In this document: in pieces, positions 1 to 7,871 of the stretch | How positions within the stretch are numbered: the first letter of the stretch is position 1 | Layout of the letters: each line of letters opens with the position of its first letter | Assembly: GCA_007124095.1 (NCBI GenBank) | Contig: SLFU01000241.1 | Location: 1 to 36,990, forward strand | DNA length: 36,990 bases | Source of the DNA: Gemmatimonadota bacterium | GTDB taxonomy: Bacteria; Gemmatimonadota; Gemmatimonadetes; Longimicrobiales; Gaopeijiaceae | Direction: 5' to 3' | Program-made: the position numbers and the translations under genes | Notes under the pieces: generated by a model | The model's database searches: none | What the model saw: the letters and a program-made list of their open reading frames with translations, nothing else | What the model was told of the DNA's origin: nothing

Positions 1-2574
1 GGACCCCGAAACACTCCGATATCCCCGTACCACAACCACCGCCTCCCGGAACCCCGGATCGAGGCCGGCGCGCCCCCGGAACGGCTGCGGAAGCCCGGGC
101 TCCCATCGGTTTCGAAGGGAGAGTGATGCGGTCAACCCATCTTCGGTGGAGATCGAGAAGGCTTGGGACCTCGCAGTGGAGAGCCCCGCCGAGATCCGAG
201 CCTCCGCAAGCGTCCCGGTCGGACGTTCCTCACGGTGCTCGGGGCGCTCCCTCCCCCCTTCCTCGAGAAAGGTTCGCTCCTGGCCTATCGCTCGCCCGCC
301 AACGGAAAGGAAGCTCGAGCTTCGAATCCGTTGCCGGCGCAGCTCGGCCGCCGCCCCAACGTACCGCTCCCGACTGGCTACGAAGACCGTGTCCGGGGGA
401 CCTCCCCCCACGGCCCCACCCAGGTCGACGGGAAAGAGGGCGTGCCAACCCTGACCCGCTTCCACCGAAAGAACGGGGTTCCCCAGCCCCGCCCAGGCAT
501 ACCAGCCGCTCCACTCCACCCTATTGTCGAGGTCGGGAAGAGCCACCGTGGCCCGCACGGAGTAACGGTGGCGGCCGACCAGATCCGACCCCGAGGTCCG
601 CGCACCCCAACTCCGGGGAAGCACCCGGGTTCCTCCGACCGAGCGCGCGTCGGACCGGATCGGAGTCCAGTACCGCGGCAGAAGAGTCGGGAGAGGGGAG
701 TACGAGCTCGCCTCTCCCCCGATCTCCTCCGAGGCCCCCGAGGCCGACGCTTCGAACCCGACCGGGGCACCCACCCCACGGGGTAGAAACCACTCGCCCG
801 GGCGGTACGGGACCCGAGCCAGGTCCCACCCCTCCGAGCCGAGGAAGGAGAAGTAGATCCACTCACCCCGTGCGTCGACTGCTGGATACGTCCCGGCTGT
901 GGCAAGATCGGTGATCTGGTGAACCGCTCGGGGCTCTCCACCCTCCTCAGCGAGCTCCACCCCGAAGAGGTTCGGAACTCCGCTCCGGTCCGAGCTCCAT
1001 ATCAGCGTCTCGCCCGCCGGTCCCCAGACGGGGGCCTCGTTCAGGCTCCCGTCTTCCGCCACGGTGTGCAGGATCTCCCCCCCCGCATCCAGGACGAGGA
1101 TCGCGGTACGGCGGTCCGGTCTACGGCGAGCCACCGCCAGCCTCTCGCCATCCGGAGACCAGGAGGGATGGCTCCAGAGGACCCCGGGCTCCGCGTCGTG
1201 CAGAATCCTCTCGACCTCCCCCTCCGCATTCAGCAAGACCAGGCGATTCGACCCGCCCTCCGAGAGGACCGCGACGATCGAGCCGTGCATGGGATGAGGA
1301 TCGGCGTGCAGGACGCGGAGTCCCCTCGTCAGTCGGGTGGCGGCTCCCTCGATCGTCACCCGATACAGGTCGCGGTAAACGCGGTGGGAGTCGAGGAACT
1401 CGGCCTGCGGAACCAGAAGTTCCCCTCCCGAGGTCCACCTCGGGGGAGCCAGGTTGTTCCAGCGGGTCAGGGTTCGATCCCCGTCCGAGGTCCACAGCAC
1501 GAGGCGGGTATCGCTCCGACCGTCACTCCGGACATATGCGACGCCCCCTCCCCCCCCTTTGATCTCCCCCTCGGAAGGAGAGGGCGCCGGATGCAGTGCG
1601 TAGCGACCCAGCTCCGTGAGGAGCTCAGGAGCCTCCTCCGGGCCGGCCCTCCGATCGAGAAGCCTCCGGAACTCCTCCGCTTCCACCTCCACTCCGTCGG
1701 CCCACTCCTCCCAGAGCCCCTGGAAGGAGCGCCCGAAGACCGAGCGCGCCGCCGCGTCGAGCCGGTACGGCACCCAGTGATCCGCTGCGACCTCGAGAAA
1801 GCGCGCGACCGCCGCCTCCCCGTATTCCTCGGCGAGGTGGCGGAAAAAGACGGAGCCGTAAAGATAAGGGCGGTTGGCTCCAGGCCACCGGGGCGACCGC
1901 CCGAGCCCCTGGTCCACCGATTCGACCCCACCCTCGAGCGCCTGCGCTCGGAGCGTCGCTGCCTGGAAGGTACCGTCCAGCCGTCCCCCCTTGGTGTGGA
2001 GGGATTCGAGATGTACCGCGACCCCCTCGATCGCGGCCATCGGCAGGGTGAAGCCGGTAAAGTAGGGCCAACGGGAGGGAACTCGGCCGAAAAACCTACG
2101 GAGAGCTCGACCGAGGGGCCCGGTGTAGTCGAGGTGAAAAATGTGCGCGAGCTCGTGGGTGACCACCAGCTCGACCCAATCGTCGACGTGGGTCAGCCCC
2201 AGGCCGTCGACCGGGGGCTGTGCCCAGACGAGGATGCGGTTCGAGGGGGTGACCTGGGCAAAGCCGTTCGAAGCATCGACGTGGTCGCTCACCAGGATGT
2301 CGATCGTCCCCGCCGGAGCTTGGAAGAAACTCTCGCGGAGGAGGGTGTGCGCCTCCTCCGCCGCCCCGGCCGCCCTCCTGGCCAACTCTTCCAGCCCCGG
2401 GGCGAAGGTCACACGGAAGTGCTCGGTCTCGAAAGTCCGGTAGGAGTCCTGGGGAGGAGCGTCCTGCCCGGCCGCGAGCCAGGGCACCAGGAGGGAGACC
2501 GCCAGGAGCCAGGCCAGGGCGCGGATCCGACCCCCTCCCCTTTCCTCGCGATCCCATCCGTCGCAATCTTTCAA
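1..2574 (-). CDS. Secreted zinc metallopeptidase (MA-like) fused to TolB/PD40-type beta-propeller, 3' end off window
   Basis: The minus-strand frame is open for 858 codons and leaves the window without a stop. After a hydrophobic signal segment (about residues 18-36) comes a gluzincin-type peptidase domain: HELAH at 140-144, with a likely third zinc ligand in EGVAVHLE near 183. From about 330 to 600 there are propeller-like repeats, including the PD40-style motif SPDGERLAVA near residue 470. The remaining ~200 residues look like alternating beta strands, as in an outer-membrane barrel. The start is inferred as TTG at 2574, because a GGAGGG sits 5 nt upstream and no in-frame ATG is present. 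Family knowledge: such MA-peptidase/propeller proteins are secreted and their substrates are unknown. Peptidase and propeller are seen; the barrel is inferred. The gene is divergent from the unknown membrane protein beginning at 2625. Confidence 0.85.
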   Translation of the reverse strand, partial: MKDCDGWDREERGGGRIRALAWLLAVSLLVPWLAAGQDAPPQDSYRTFETEHFRVTFAPGLEELARRAAGAAEEAHTLLRESFFQAPAGTIDILVSDHVDASNGFAQVTPSNRILVWAQPPVDGLGLTHVDDWVELVVTHELAHIFHLDYTGPLGRALRRFFGRVPSRWPYFTGFTLPMAAIEGVAVHLESLHTKGGRLDGTFQAATLRAQALEGGVESVDQGLGRSPRWPGANRPYLYGSVFFRHLAEEYGEAAVARFLEVAADHWVPYRLDAAARSVFGRSFQGLWEEWADGVEVEAEEFRRLLDRRAGPEEAPELLTELGRYALHPAPSPSEGEIKGGGGGVAYVRSDGRSDTRLVLWTSDGDRTLTRWNNLAPPRWTSGGELLVPQAEFLDSHRVYRDLYRVTIEGAATRLTRGLRVLHADPHPMHGSIVAVLSEGGSNRLVLLNAEGEVERILHDAEPGVLWSHPSWSPDGERLAVARRRPDRRTAILVLDAGGEILHTVAEDGSLNEAPVWGPAGETLIWSSDRSGVPNLFGVELAEEGGEPRAVHQITDLATAGTYPAVDARGEWIYFSFLGSEGWDLARVPYRPGEWFLPRGVGAPVGFEASASGASEEIGGEASSYSPLPTLLPRYWTPIRSDARSVGGTRVLPRSWGARTSGSDLVGRHRYSVRATVALPDLDNRVEWSGWYAWAGLGNPVLSVEAGQGWHALFPVDLGGAVGGGPPDTVFVASRERYVGAAAELRRQRIRSSSFLSVGGRAIGQERTFLEEGGRERPEHREERPTGTLAEARISAGLSTARSQAFSISTEDGLTASLSLRNRWEPGLPQPFRGRAGLDPGFREAVVVVRGYRSVSGS

Positions 2575-2624
2575 CCGTTCCCTCCGCTCGACCTGAATGC
2601 ATGTCCCTATTTGAGGAGCGTTGC

Positions 2625-3242
2625 ATGTCCCGAAAAGCCGACCCGATCTGGCAGACGCTCGGCCACTCCCTCGACGCCGCGCTGGACACACTCTCCGGGA
2701 CGCTGGAGTCGCTCTCGTCGAGGCGCCCGTCCCGCCCCGTTTCGGGGGCCCTCACCGCCGTATCCTCGGCCCTCCTTGCAAAGGGTGCGAAGCGTTGGGC
2801 CGAATCCCGCCGGCCGCGCGTCACCCGACTGCTACGAGGCGCCGCCGCCGGCGCCGGCGCGGCGGGCCTTCTCCTGGCCGTCCGGATTCTCCTGGCAGGC
2901 CGGACCGAGGAGTACGAGCGCCCCGCTCGAGAGCTGACCGACGAACTCCTCGCCGGGGCCGGACGTGGGGTTATCTACGCCGCCCTCCTGGATCCCTATC
3001 TCCCCGGGCCGCCGTTGATCAGGGGCGCCCTGACCGGCACGGCGGACTACCTCACGGCCCCATGGGGGGGCATCTTCTCGCCGCTCCAAAACCTCTCCCC
3101 CGCGGGGAAGCTCCCCGTAATCTCGATCCTCCTTGAAACCGGTGACGCAGAGGACGATCCTTATCTGGCCTTCCTCCTCCACGGCGCCGCTCTTGGCCTG
3201 CTCTACGGGGACGGCCCTCGGGCACGCACCCGGAGGAAATAG
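2625..3242 (+). CDS. Unknown membrane-associated protein (205 aa)
   Basis: I do not recognise this family. The ATG at 2625 is preferred over an in-frame ATG at 2601 because GAGGAG lies 6 nt upstream of it; the earlier ATG has no ribosome binding site. The protein begins with a polar N-terminus, has one clear hydrophobic Ala/Gly-rich segment at about residues 72-92, and continues into a conserved-looking stretch with Gly/Pro turns (RGVIYAALLDPYLPG, then GTADYLTAPWGG). A second mildly hydrophobic segment near the C-terminus (LAFLLHGAALGLLYG) could be amphipathic or membrane-embedded. It ends in a basic tail, RARTRRK. Its promoter probably lies between the two divergent genes. It is convergent with the glycosyltransferase gene, 38 bp away. 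Coding status is supported by codon usage and the ribosome binding site; function is unknown. Confidence 0.7.
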   Translation: MSRKADPIWQTLGHSLDAALDTLSGTLESLSSRRPSRPVSGALTAVSSALLAKGAKRWAESRRPRVTRLLRGAAAGAGAAGLLLAVRILLAGRTEEYERPARELTDELLAGAGRGVIYAALLDPYLPGPPLIRGALTGTADYLTAPWGGIFSPLQNLSPAGKLPVISILLETGDAEDDPYLAFLLHGAALGLLYGDGPRARTRRK

Positions 3243-3274
3243 CGGGGCTCGCTCGTCCCTCGCACATGCCAGAG

Positions 3275-3293
3275 GGGACGCTAATCGCGTCCC
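3275..3293. terminator. Short hairpin over the stop codon of the GT-C gene
   Basis: GGGACGC, a 5-nt loop and GCGTCCC form a perfect 7-bp stem that includes the TAG stop of the minus-strand glycosyltransferase gene, between two convergent genes. No T-run follows on either strand, so a role as an intrinsic terminator is uncertain. Confidence 0.3.
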
Positions 3294-4978
3294 ACGCCTC
3301 CAGTCATCAGGAGGGGAACCCGGCGCCCTTCCGGGTCGGGTTCCACAGGGGTAGAGGGAGCGTACCCCTCCGGGCACCATCCCAACTCGCTCATATCCCC
3401 CCCCGAGCGTCGCTCTTCGGGAGGGAGAATCCCGAAGAGGTCCGTTCCCATCCCCCCTGCATTCGTTCCCCAGCCGCGCACGTAGCAGAAAGCCAATGGG
3501 CGAGCCCGGATCACCGCCGGAAGATAATGGAGGGAGATCCCGTCGACATGATCCATAAGAAGGTACCGGGCTCCCAGCCGATCGGCTTCGGCCAGGAGGA
3601 CGTCTGGATCGTGACTGAATGGGTAGGTCCGGCCTCGCCGGCCGGCGAGAACGTACTGAATGCGAGGCTTCCGGTTCAGAACGACCGCGTCCGGGGGAAG
3701 ATTCTCCCCGGACCACGCCGCGGCATCCCGGAACTGCCTGAACCCCTCTCCGTGGCAACTGAATACATCCCCCTGCGCCTCCGCAATTCTCCGGCAGTCT
3801 CCGGCTTCGGAGGCCATCGCGACCCAGCCCGGGAGAGCCGGGCCGACCAGGAGAAGGACCCCCCCGGCCACGGCCGCCTTACCAGCGGCTGGTCCCCGGA
3901 GGCATCCAACCCGATGGAGGGCCTCCCCGGCATAAAGGAGCAGAAAGGGGTAGAGTGGCAGGATGAACCGGTCACCCGACCAGACCTCGGGCCAGAGGAG
4001 GATCAACCCCAGGTATAGGGGCACGAAGAGCTCGGCGGTCCCCGGCCTCGGCCGCAGATTCCGCACCCAGCCCCACACCGCGAGCCCCACCAGGACGATG
4101 CCCAACGCCGCGAGGAGCGCCCCTTCCGCGCCTCCCCACCATTCTCCGGGTAGAATGTCTCCCACGTAGAGGCTCAGGTTGATCCAGGCCCGTGCGGGCA
4201 GATCCAGCCAGCCCACAAGGCCCAGCCCCGGCTCGTAGGGATTCACCATCCAGAACTCGGCCTGGTAGGCTCCCTCCCCTCCCCGTCGGGCACGAAGCCA
4301 CCACCAGGCCGCGGGAAGGGCCAGGACCCCAGCCAGGATCCCGGCTGGCCGAAACCGGCGAGCGAGCAGGAGGGCCGCGAGGAGAGCGAGGATGAGTGGG
4401 AGTCCCGCCGACCGGGTGAAGAAGGCGAGGATCGCCGCAGCTCCCGCGAGGACAAGCCATCCTGTGTCCGCCGTGCGCTCCTGCGGGGCTCCCTTTCCTT
4501 CCAGGGCGTGTTCGGCAGCCCAGAGGGCGAGGAAGGTCCAGACGAGAAAGCTCGGTTCCGAGAGGATCCATCGGCTGGCATCGAGCCATCCGGCCGAAAG
4601 CAGTGTGGTGAGGGCCACCGCGAGCCCGACGATTGGGCCCGAGCGGCGAGCGGTCCACGCGAAGGCGAGGAGGACCGCCGCGGAAACGCAGACCGCCTGG
4701 AGAAGCTTGAAGGCCATCCAGGAAGAAGCACCCAGCCACATCAGCCCCCCGAGGAGGAGGGGGAGTCCCGGAGGATACTTCGTGTGGTTCGGCGTCCCGG
4801 GCTCCCACAGCTCCACGTAGCCGTACCCCTCCACGAGACCATAAGCCAGGGAGAGATACCCCGCGTTGTCTCCCCCCGGGTGCGGTGCAGGCGTGGCGAC
4901 CGCGGTGAGCGCTCCTGCGGCGACCAGCACCAGGAGTCCTCCCAACACCGCGAATTGCCGGAGCTCCTCCGATTTCAC
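3281..4978 (-). CDS. GT-C fold glycosyltransferase, GT39/ArnT-like integral membrane protein
   Basis: This 565-residue protein has a first transmembrane helix at about residues 9-29. A periplasmic loop follows with D37 (GGDNAGYLSLAYGL) and the motif KYPPGLPLLL (67-76). Many further hydrophobic helices run to about residue 400, and a soluble C-terminal part follows. A conserved Asp in the first loop plus a YPPG motif is typical of GT39-like transferases, which use polyprenyl-phosphate sugars at the outer face of the inner membrane. Donor and acceptor cannot be read from the sequence. The GTG start at 4978 overlaps the anmK stop in GTGA, so translation is probably coupled. Linkage to a cell-wall recycling kinase may be only operonic. 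Family fold is confident; exact enzyme is not. Confidence 0.8.
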   Translation of the reverse strand: MKSEELRQFAVLGGLLVLVAAGALTAVATPAPHPGGDNAGYLSLAYGLVEGYGYVELWEPGTPNHTKYPPGLPLLLGGLMWLGASSWMAFKLLQAVCVSAAVLLAFAWTARRSGPIVGLAVALTTLLSAGWLDASRWILSEPSFLVWTFLALWAAEHALEGKGAPQERTADTGWLVLAGAAAILAFFTRSAGLPLILALLAALLLARRFRPAGILAGVLALPAAWWWLRARRGGEGAYQAEFWMVNPYEPGLGLVGWLDLPARAWINLSLYVGDILPGEWWGGAEGALLAALGIVLVGLAVWGWVRNLRPRPGTAELFVPLYLGLILLWPEVWSGDRFILPLYPFLLLYAGEALHRVGCLRGPAAGKAAVAGGVLLLVGPALPGWVAMASEAGDCRRIAEAQGDVFSCHGEGFRQFRDAAAWSGENLPPDAVVLNRKPRIQYVLAGRRGRTYPFSHDPDVLLAEADRLGARYLLMDHVDGISLHYLPAVIRARPLAFCYVRGWGTNAGGMGTDLFGILPPEERRSGGDMSELGWCPEGYAPSTPVEPDPEGRRVPLLMTGGVGRD

Positions 4979-6165
4979 CTGATCCCCTCTCCCGGTCGGG
5001 TCGCCCCCCCGGGAGTCAGGGAACCGAGGACCCTCGGGCCGGAAGCTCCGGTCACGGCGGGGAGGTTTCCGGGAATCCGGCGCAGATGCGCCCAGGAGAG
5101 GAGAGCGAAGGCCGCGGCCTCCCTCGCGTCCGGATCCATGCCCAGCGGCTCCGGGCCCGTGAGGACCGGGATCGGTGCCAACTCTTCCTCGAGACGCTTC
5201 ACCAGAGTCGGATTCCGGGCACCTCCCCCGGTGAGGATTACCTCGTCCACCCCGCCGGCAGGAAGGAACTGCTCGTAGGCCCGGGCCACGCTACGGGCCG
5301 TCAGCAGAGTGAGGGTCGCAAGGAGATCGTCCCAATCGGAGGGCTCCTGGGGTCGTACCTGCCGGACCACCTCTCTCACCCGGACATCGCCGAAGCGCTC
5401 CCGGCCCGTCGAGCGGGGTGGGGGTTCCTCGAAGAAGGGGTCGGCGAGGAGGCGCTCGAGGAGCTCATGGTCAACCCGGCCGCGGGCTGCCCGCTCCCCT
5501 TCGTAATCCCAGAACTGGACCCCACCCGAAGCAAGTCGAGCGGCCCCGTCGATGAGCGCTACACCCGGACCGGTGTCGAAGGCGCGCACCCCGCCCACTT
5601 CCCCATTCGCGGGAAGGAAGGTGACGTTGCCCATCCCTCCAAGGTTCTGGAGCGCTCGTCCCACTCCCTCCCGCCGAAGGAGGACCCAGTCGCACCAGGG
5701 CACTAGGGGGGCACCGTGCCCCCCCGCGGCCATGTCCCGACTGCGGAAGTCGCTCACCACGGGGCACCCCGACCCCTCGGCAAGGGTGGCGGGATCCCCG
5801 ACCTGGAGGGTCATGCCGCGCACCCCGCCATGCGGAGGCTCGTGCCAGATCGTCTGACCGTGGGAGCCGATCACCGTCACCTTCTCCGGTTCCACCCCAA
5901 CCCGATCCAGAAGGGTGAGAAACACCTCACGGAACTTCGTGGCCAGGGCCACGTGAAGGTTGACCAGGTCGATGACCCCGCCATCCGAGAGGACCCCGAG
6001 AATCCTCTCGCGCTCCTCCCGCACGTACGGCTCGCTATGGAACCCGAGCACCTCCCATCGCAGCGTTCGGGGGTCGGTCCCTTCGACGGCGAGCAGGATC
6101 GCGTCCACTCCGTCCAGGGAGGTGCCTGACATCAGCCCCCCCAGGATCGCCCGGTCACGACTCAT
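4975..6165 (-). CDS. anmK: Anhydro-N-acetylmuramic acid kinase
   Basis: AnmK phosphorylates 1,6-anhydro-MurNAc, released from recycled peptidoglycan, to MurNAc-6-phosphate in the cytoplasm. The 396-residue length matches the family. Visible motifs are GLMSGTSLDGVDA at 9-21 (ATP site), GSHGQTIWHEP, NLGGMGNVTFLP, DTGPGVALIDGAAR and GGGARNPTLV, all in the expected order of the ASKHA fold. The ATG at 6165 has GGAGG upstream and lies inside the last codons of the MurQ-like fragment. The 3' end overlaps the GT-C gene by 4 bp. No signs of damage are seen. In many bacteria murQ sits next to anmK; here only its first codons remain, so MurNAc-6-phosphate must be handled by a gene elsewhere or not at all. 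Confidence 0.95.
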   Translation of the reverse strand: MSRDRAILGGLMSGTSLDGVDAILLAVEGTDPRTLRWEVLGFHSEPYVREERERILGVLSDGGVIDLVNLHVALATKFREVFLTLLDRVGVEPEKVTVIGSHGQTIWHEPPHGGVRGMTLQVGDPATLAEGSGCPVVSDFRSRDMAAGGHGAPLVPWCDWVLLRREGVGRALQNLGGMGNVTFLPANGEVGGVRAFDTGPGVALIDGAARLASGGVQFWDYEGERAARGRVDHELLERLLADPFFEEPPPRSTGRERFGDVRVREVVRQVRPQEPSDWDDLLATLTLLTARSVARAYEQFLPAGGVDEVILTGGGARNPTLVKRLEEELAPIPVLTGPEPLGMDPDAREAAAFALLSWAHLRRIPGNLPAVTGASGPRVLGSLTPGGATRPGEGIR

Positions 6166-6304
6166 CGGGGGCCGCCTCCAACCCGACCGCTTCCGCCACG
6201 GTTCGGTCCTCCCGGTTGATCAGGTCCACGATCTTGAGCGGGGACAGCGTGTCGCTTTCGCGACTGCGTGGGTTCCGTTGCTCTGTGAGTCGGTCGTCCA
6301 GCAT
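6155..6304 (-). pseudogene. murQ: Remnant of N-acetylmuramic acid 6-phosphate etherase (N-terminal ~45 residues only)
   Basis: A 49-codon frame starting at ATG 6304 encodes LTEQRNPRSRESDTLSPL, then KIVDLINREDRTVAEAV, then a short tail and TGA at 6157-6155. This matches the conserved N-terminus of MurQ, whose proteins start with a T-E-x-x-N-P motif, then L-S-x-L-E-x-V, then N-x-E-D-x-x-V-x-x-A-V. Normal MurQ is about 300 residues, so the whole SIS domain with the active site is absent and the anmK start overlaps the tail. The simplest reading is a deletion that fused the 5' end of murQ to the region just before anmK. No clear ribosome binding site precedes ATG 6304. Identification is from recalled family consensus; whether the fragment is translated is unknown. 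Confidence 0.7.
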
Positions 6305-6445
6305 GGGCCGTCGGGAGAAGAGAAGGTCGAGTCGGGCACGGTCAGGGTACCCGGCCGAGTCCGGCGATGATAAGTTCGGCGTTGAAGAGATGGTACCGTT
6401 CGCGCCCCGCACCTGTCTACACCCCCGCCAAAACCCAGGTTCGCC

Positions 6446-7657
6446 ATGGACCCCCTCCTCGAACATGCCCGCAAGCTCGCTCCCCTCCTCGTCGAGCTCC
6501 GGCGAGATCTGCACCGACACCCGGAGCTGAGCTACCAGGAGGTGCGCACATCCGAGATCGCGGCCCGCGAGGTGGCCCGTGCGGGCTTCTCGGTTCGTGC
6601 CGGAGTGGCCAGGACCGGCATCGTGGCGGAGCTGGAGAACGGGGAGGGGCCCACCGTGGCGATCCGGGCCGACATGGACGCCCTTCCCATCCAGGAGGAG
6701 AGTGAGGCTCCCTACGCCTCGACGGTCCCCGGCGTCATGCACGCCTGTGGGCACGACGCCCACACGGCCGGGCTCGTCGGCACCTCCATCCTCCTGGCGG
6801 CCCTCCGGGACGCGGGCGAGCTTCCCAAGGGACGCATCCGGCTCCTCTTCCAGCCCTCCGAGGAGGGGATGGACGCGGAGGGGAAGAGCGGGGCACGCAG
6901 GATGGTCGAGGAAGGAGCGATGGAGGGTGTCGATGCGGTCGTAGGTCTACATGTAGGCGCCCACCTTCCCACCGGGCGCATGTACCTGCGGGAGGGCCCT
7001 TTCTTCGCCGGATCCGATGAGGTCTTCGTCACCGTCCATGGACAGAGCTCACATGCCGCCAGGCCGCAGGACGGGGTGGACGCGGTTGCCCTCGCCTCCC
7101 TGGGGGTCGTGGCGGCTCAGCAGGTCGTGAGTCGCCGGGTCGGCCCACTCGAGCGCGGGGTCCTGACCTTCGGGACCATTTCCGGAGGGACCGCGCTCAA
7201 CGTAGTGGCGGACCGGGTGGAGCTCTCGGGCACTCTGCGGTACTTCGATCCGGATGTCCGAAAGCGAATCCGGGAGGGCATTCGCAGTGCCTTCGCGACC
7301 GTGGATGCGATGGGGGGACGAAGCGAGGTCCGGATCCAGGACGGGTACCCGCCCGTAGTGAACGACCCCGCCGTCACAGGGTGGGTGCGGGAGGCGGTCG
7401 CTCCTCTCCTCCCCGAGGATCATCTCGTCCTTAGCGATCCCTGGCTCGAAGCGGAGGACTTCGCCTTCCTGGCCCGTGAGGCGCCCGGAGCCTTCTTCTG
7501 GCTCGGGGCTGGACTCCCCGACCCCAGACGGCATCACCATCCCCGCTTCGACTTGGACGAGTCGGCGCTTCCGCTCGGCTCGGCGATCCTGGCCCGCTCG
7601 GCGACCCATCTCCTGGAGCGGCTCGGAGCTCCAGAACCCGCTCGAGGCGGGCCGTGA
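6446..7657 (+). CDS. M20 family amidohydrolase (IAA-amino acid/hippurate hydrolase-like)
   Basis: A soluble 403-residue metal-dependent amidohydrolase of the M20D type, which releases an amino acid or acyl group from N-acyl conjugates. Seen motifs: DLHRHPELSYQE at 21-32, RADMDALPI at 74-82 and the metal-binding cluster HACGHDAHTAG at 99-109 (C101, H103, H106). QPSEEG follows near 138, then a dimerisation/lid domain (about 185-300) containing the HGQSSHAARP motif. The C-terminal HHHPRFDLDE carries the last conserved His. Length is normal. The actual substrate cannot be deduced. It is divergent from the MurQ fragment/anmK cluster, with about 140 bp between them. No signal peptide is present, so it is cytoplasmic. 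Confidence 0.92.
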   Translation: MDPLLEHARKLAPLLVELRRDLHRHPELSYQEVRTSEIAAREVARAGFSVRAGVARTGIVAELENGEGPTVAIRADMDALPIQEESEAPYASTVPGVMHACGHDAHTAGLVGTSILLAALRDAGELPKGRIRLLFQPSEEGMDAEGKSGARRMVEEGAMEGVDAVVGLHVGAHLPTGRMYLREGPFFAGSDEVFVTVHGQSSHAARPQDGVDAVALASLGVVAAQQVVSRRVGPLERGVLTFGTISGGTALNVVADRVELSGTLRYFDPDVRKRIREGIRSAFATVDAMGGRSEVRIQDGYPPVVNDPAVTGWVREAVAPLLPEDHLVLSDPWLEAEDFAFLAREAPGAFFWLGAGLPDPRRHHHPRFDLDESALPLGSAILARSATHLLERLGAPEPARGGP

Positions 7658-7720
7658 CCCGAGACTTCCGGGGCGAGCGGGAACTTTACCCGGATTCTTC
7701 ACCCTATACCTTCTTTGGTA

Positions 7721-7765
7721 GGACCTTCCTTGATGGGACCTTCCTTGATGGGACCTTCCTTGACG
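7721..7765. repeat. Three tandem copies of a 15-bp repeat
   Basis: The unit GGACCTTCCTTGATG occurs three times in a row, the last copy with one change (GACG). A degenerate fourth unit may precede it (ACCTTCTTTGGTAG). It lies between the M20 gene and the ABC transporter gene, about 105-150 bp before the transporter start. Confidence 0.9.
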
Positions 7766-7871
7766 GGGACGCCTCCTCGGGACCGGACTTGAGCCCGGCC
7801 TGATCCGAACCTGGCCGGGCCCTCCCGGAGCGGGCGCTCGAGCCCCCTTCATCGATTCGGATGCGGTGAGC

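Noticed and set aside
919-2937. 672-codon plus-strand frame
   Set aside because: It is antisense to the peptidase-propeller gene, which has zinc motif, signal peptide and propeller repeats in the opposite frame. The long frame is an effect of GC-rich coding on the other strand.
6305-6763. Upstream extension of the MurQ-like frame
   Set aside because: It lies opposite the M20 gene start, has low-complexity residues, and loses any MurQ resemblance before ATG 6304.
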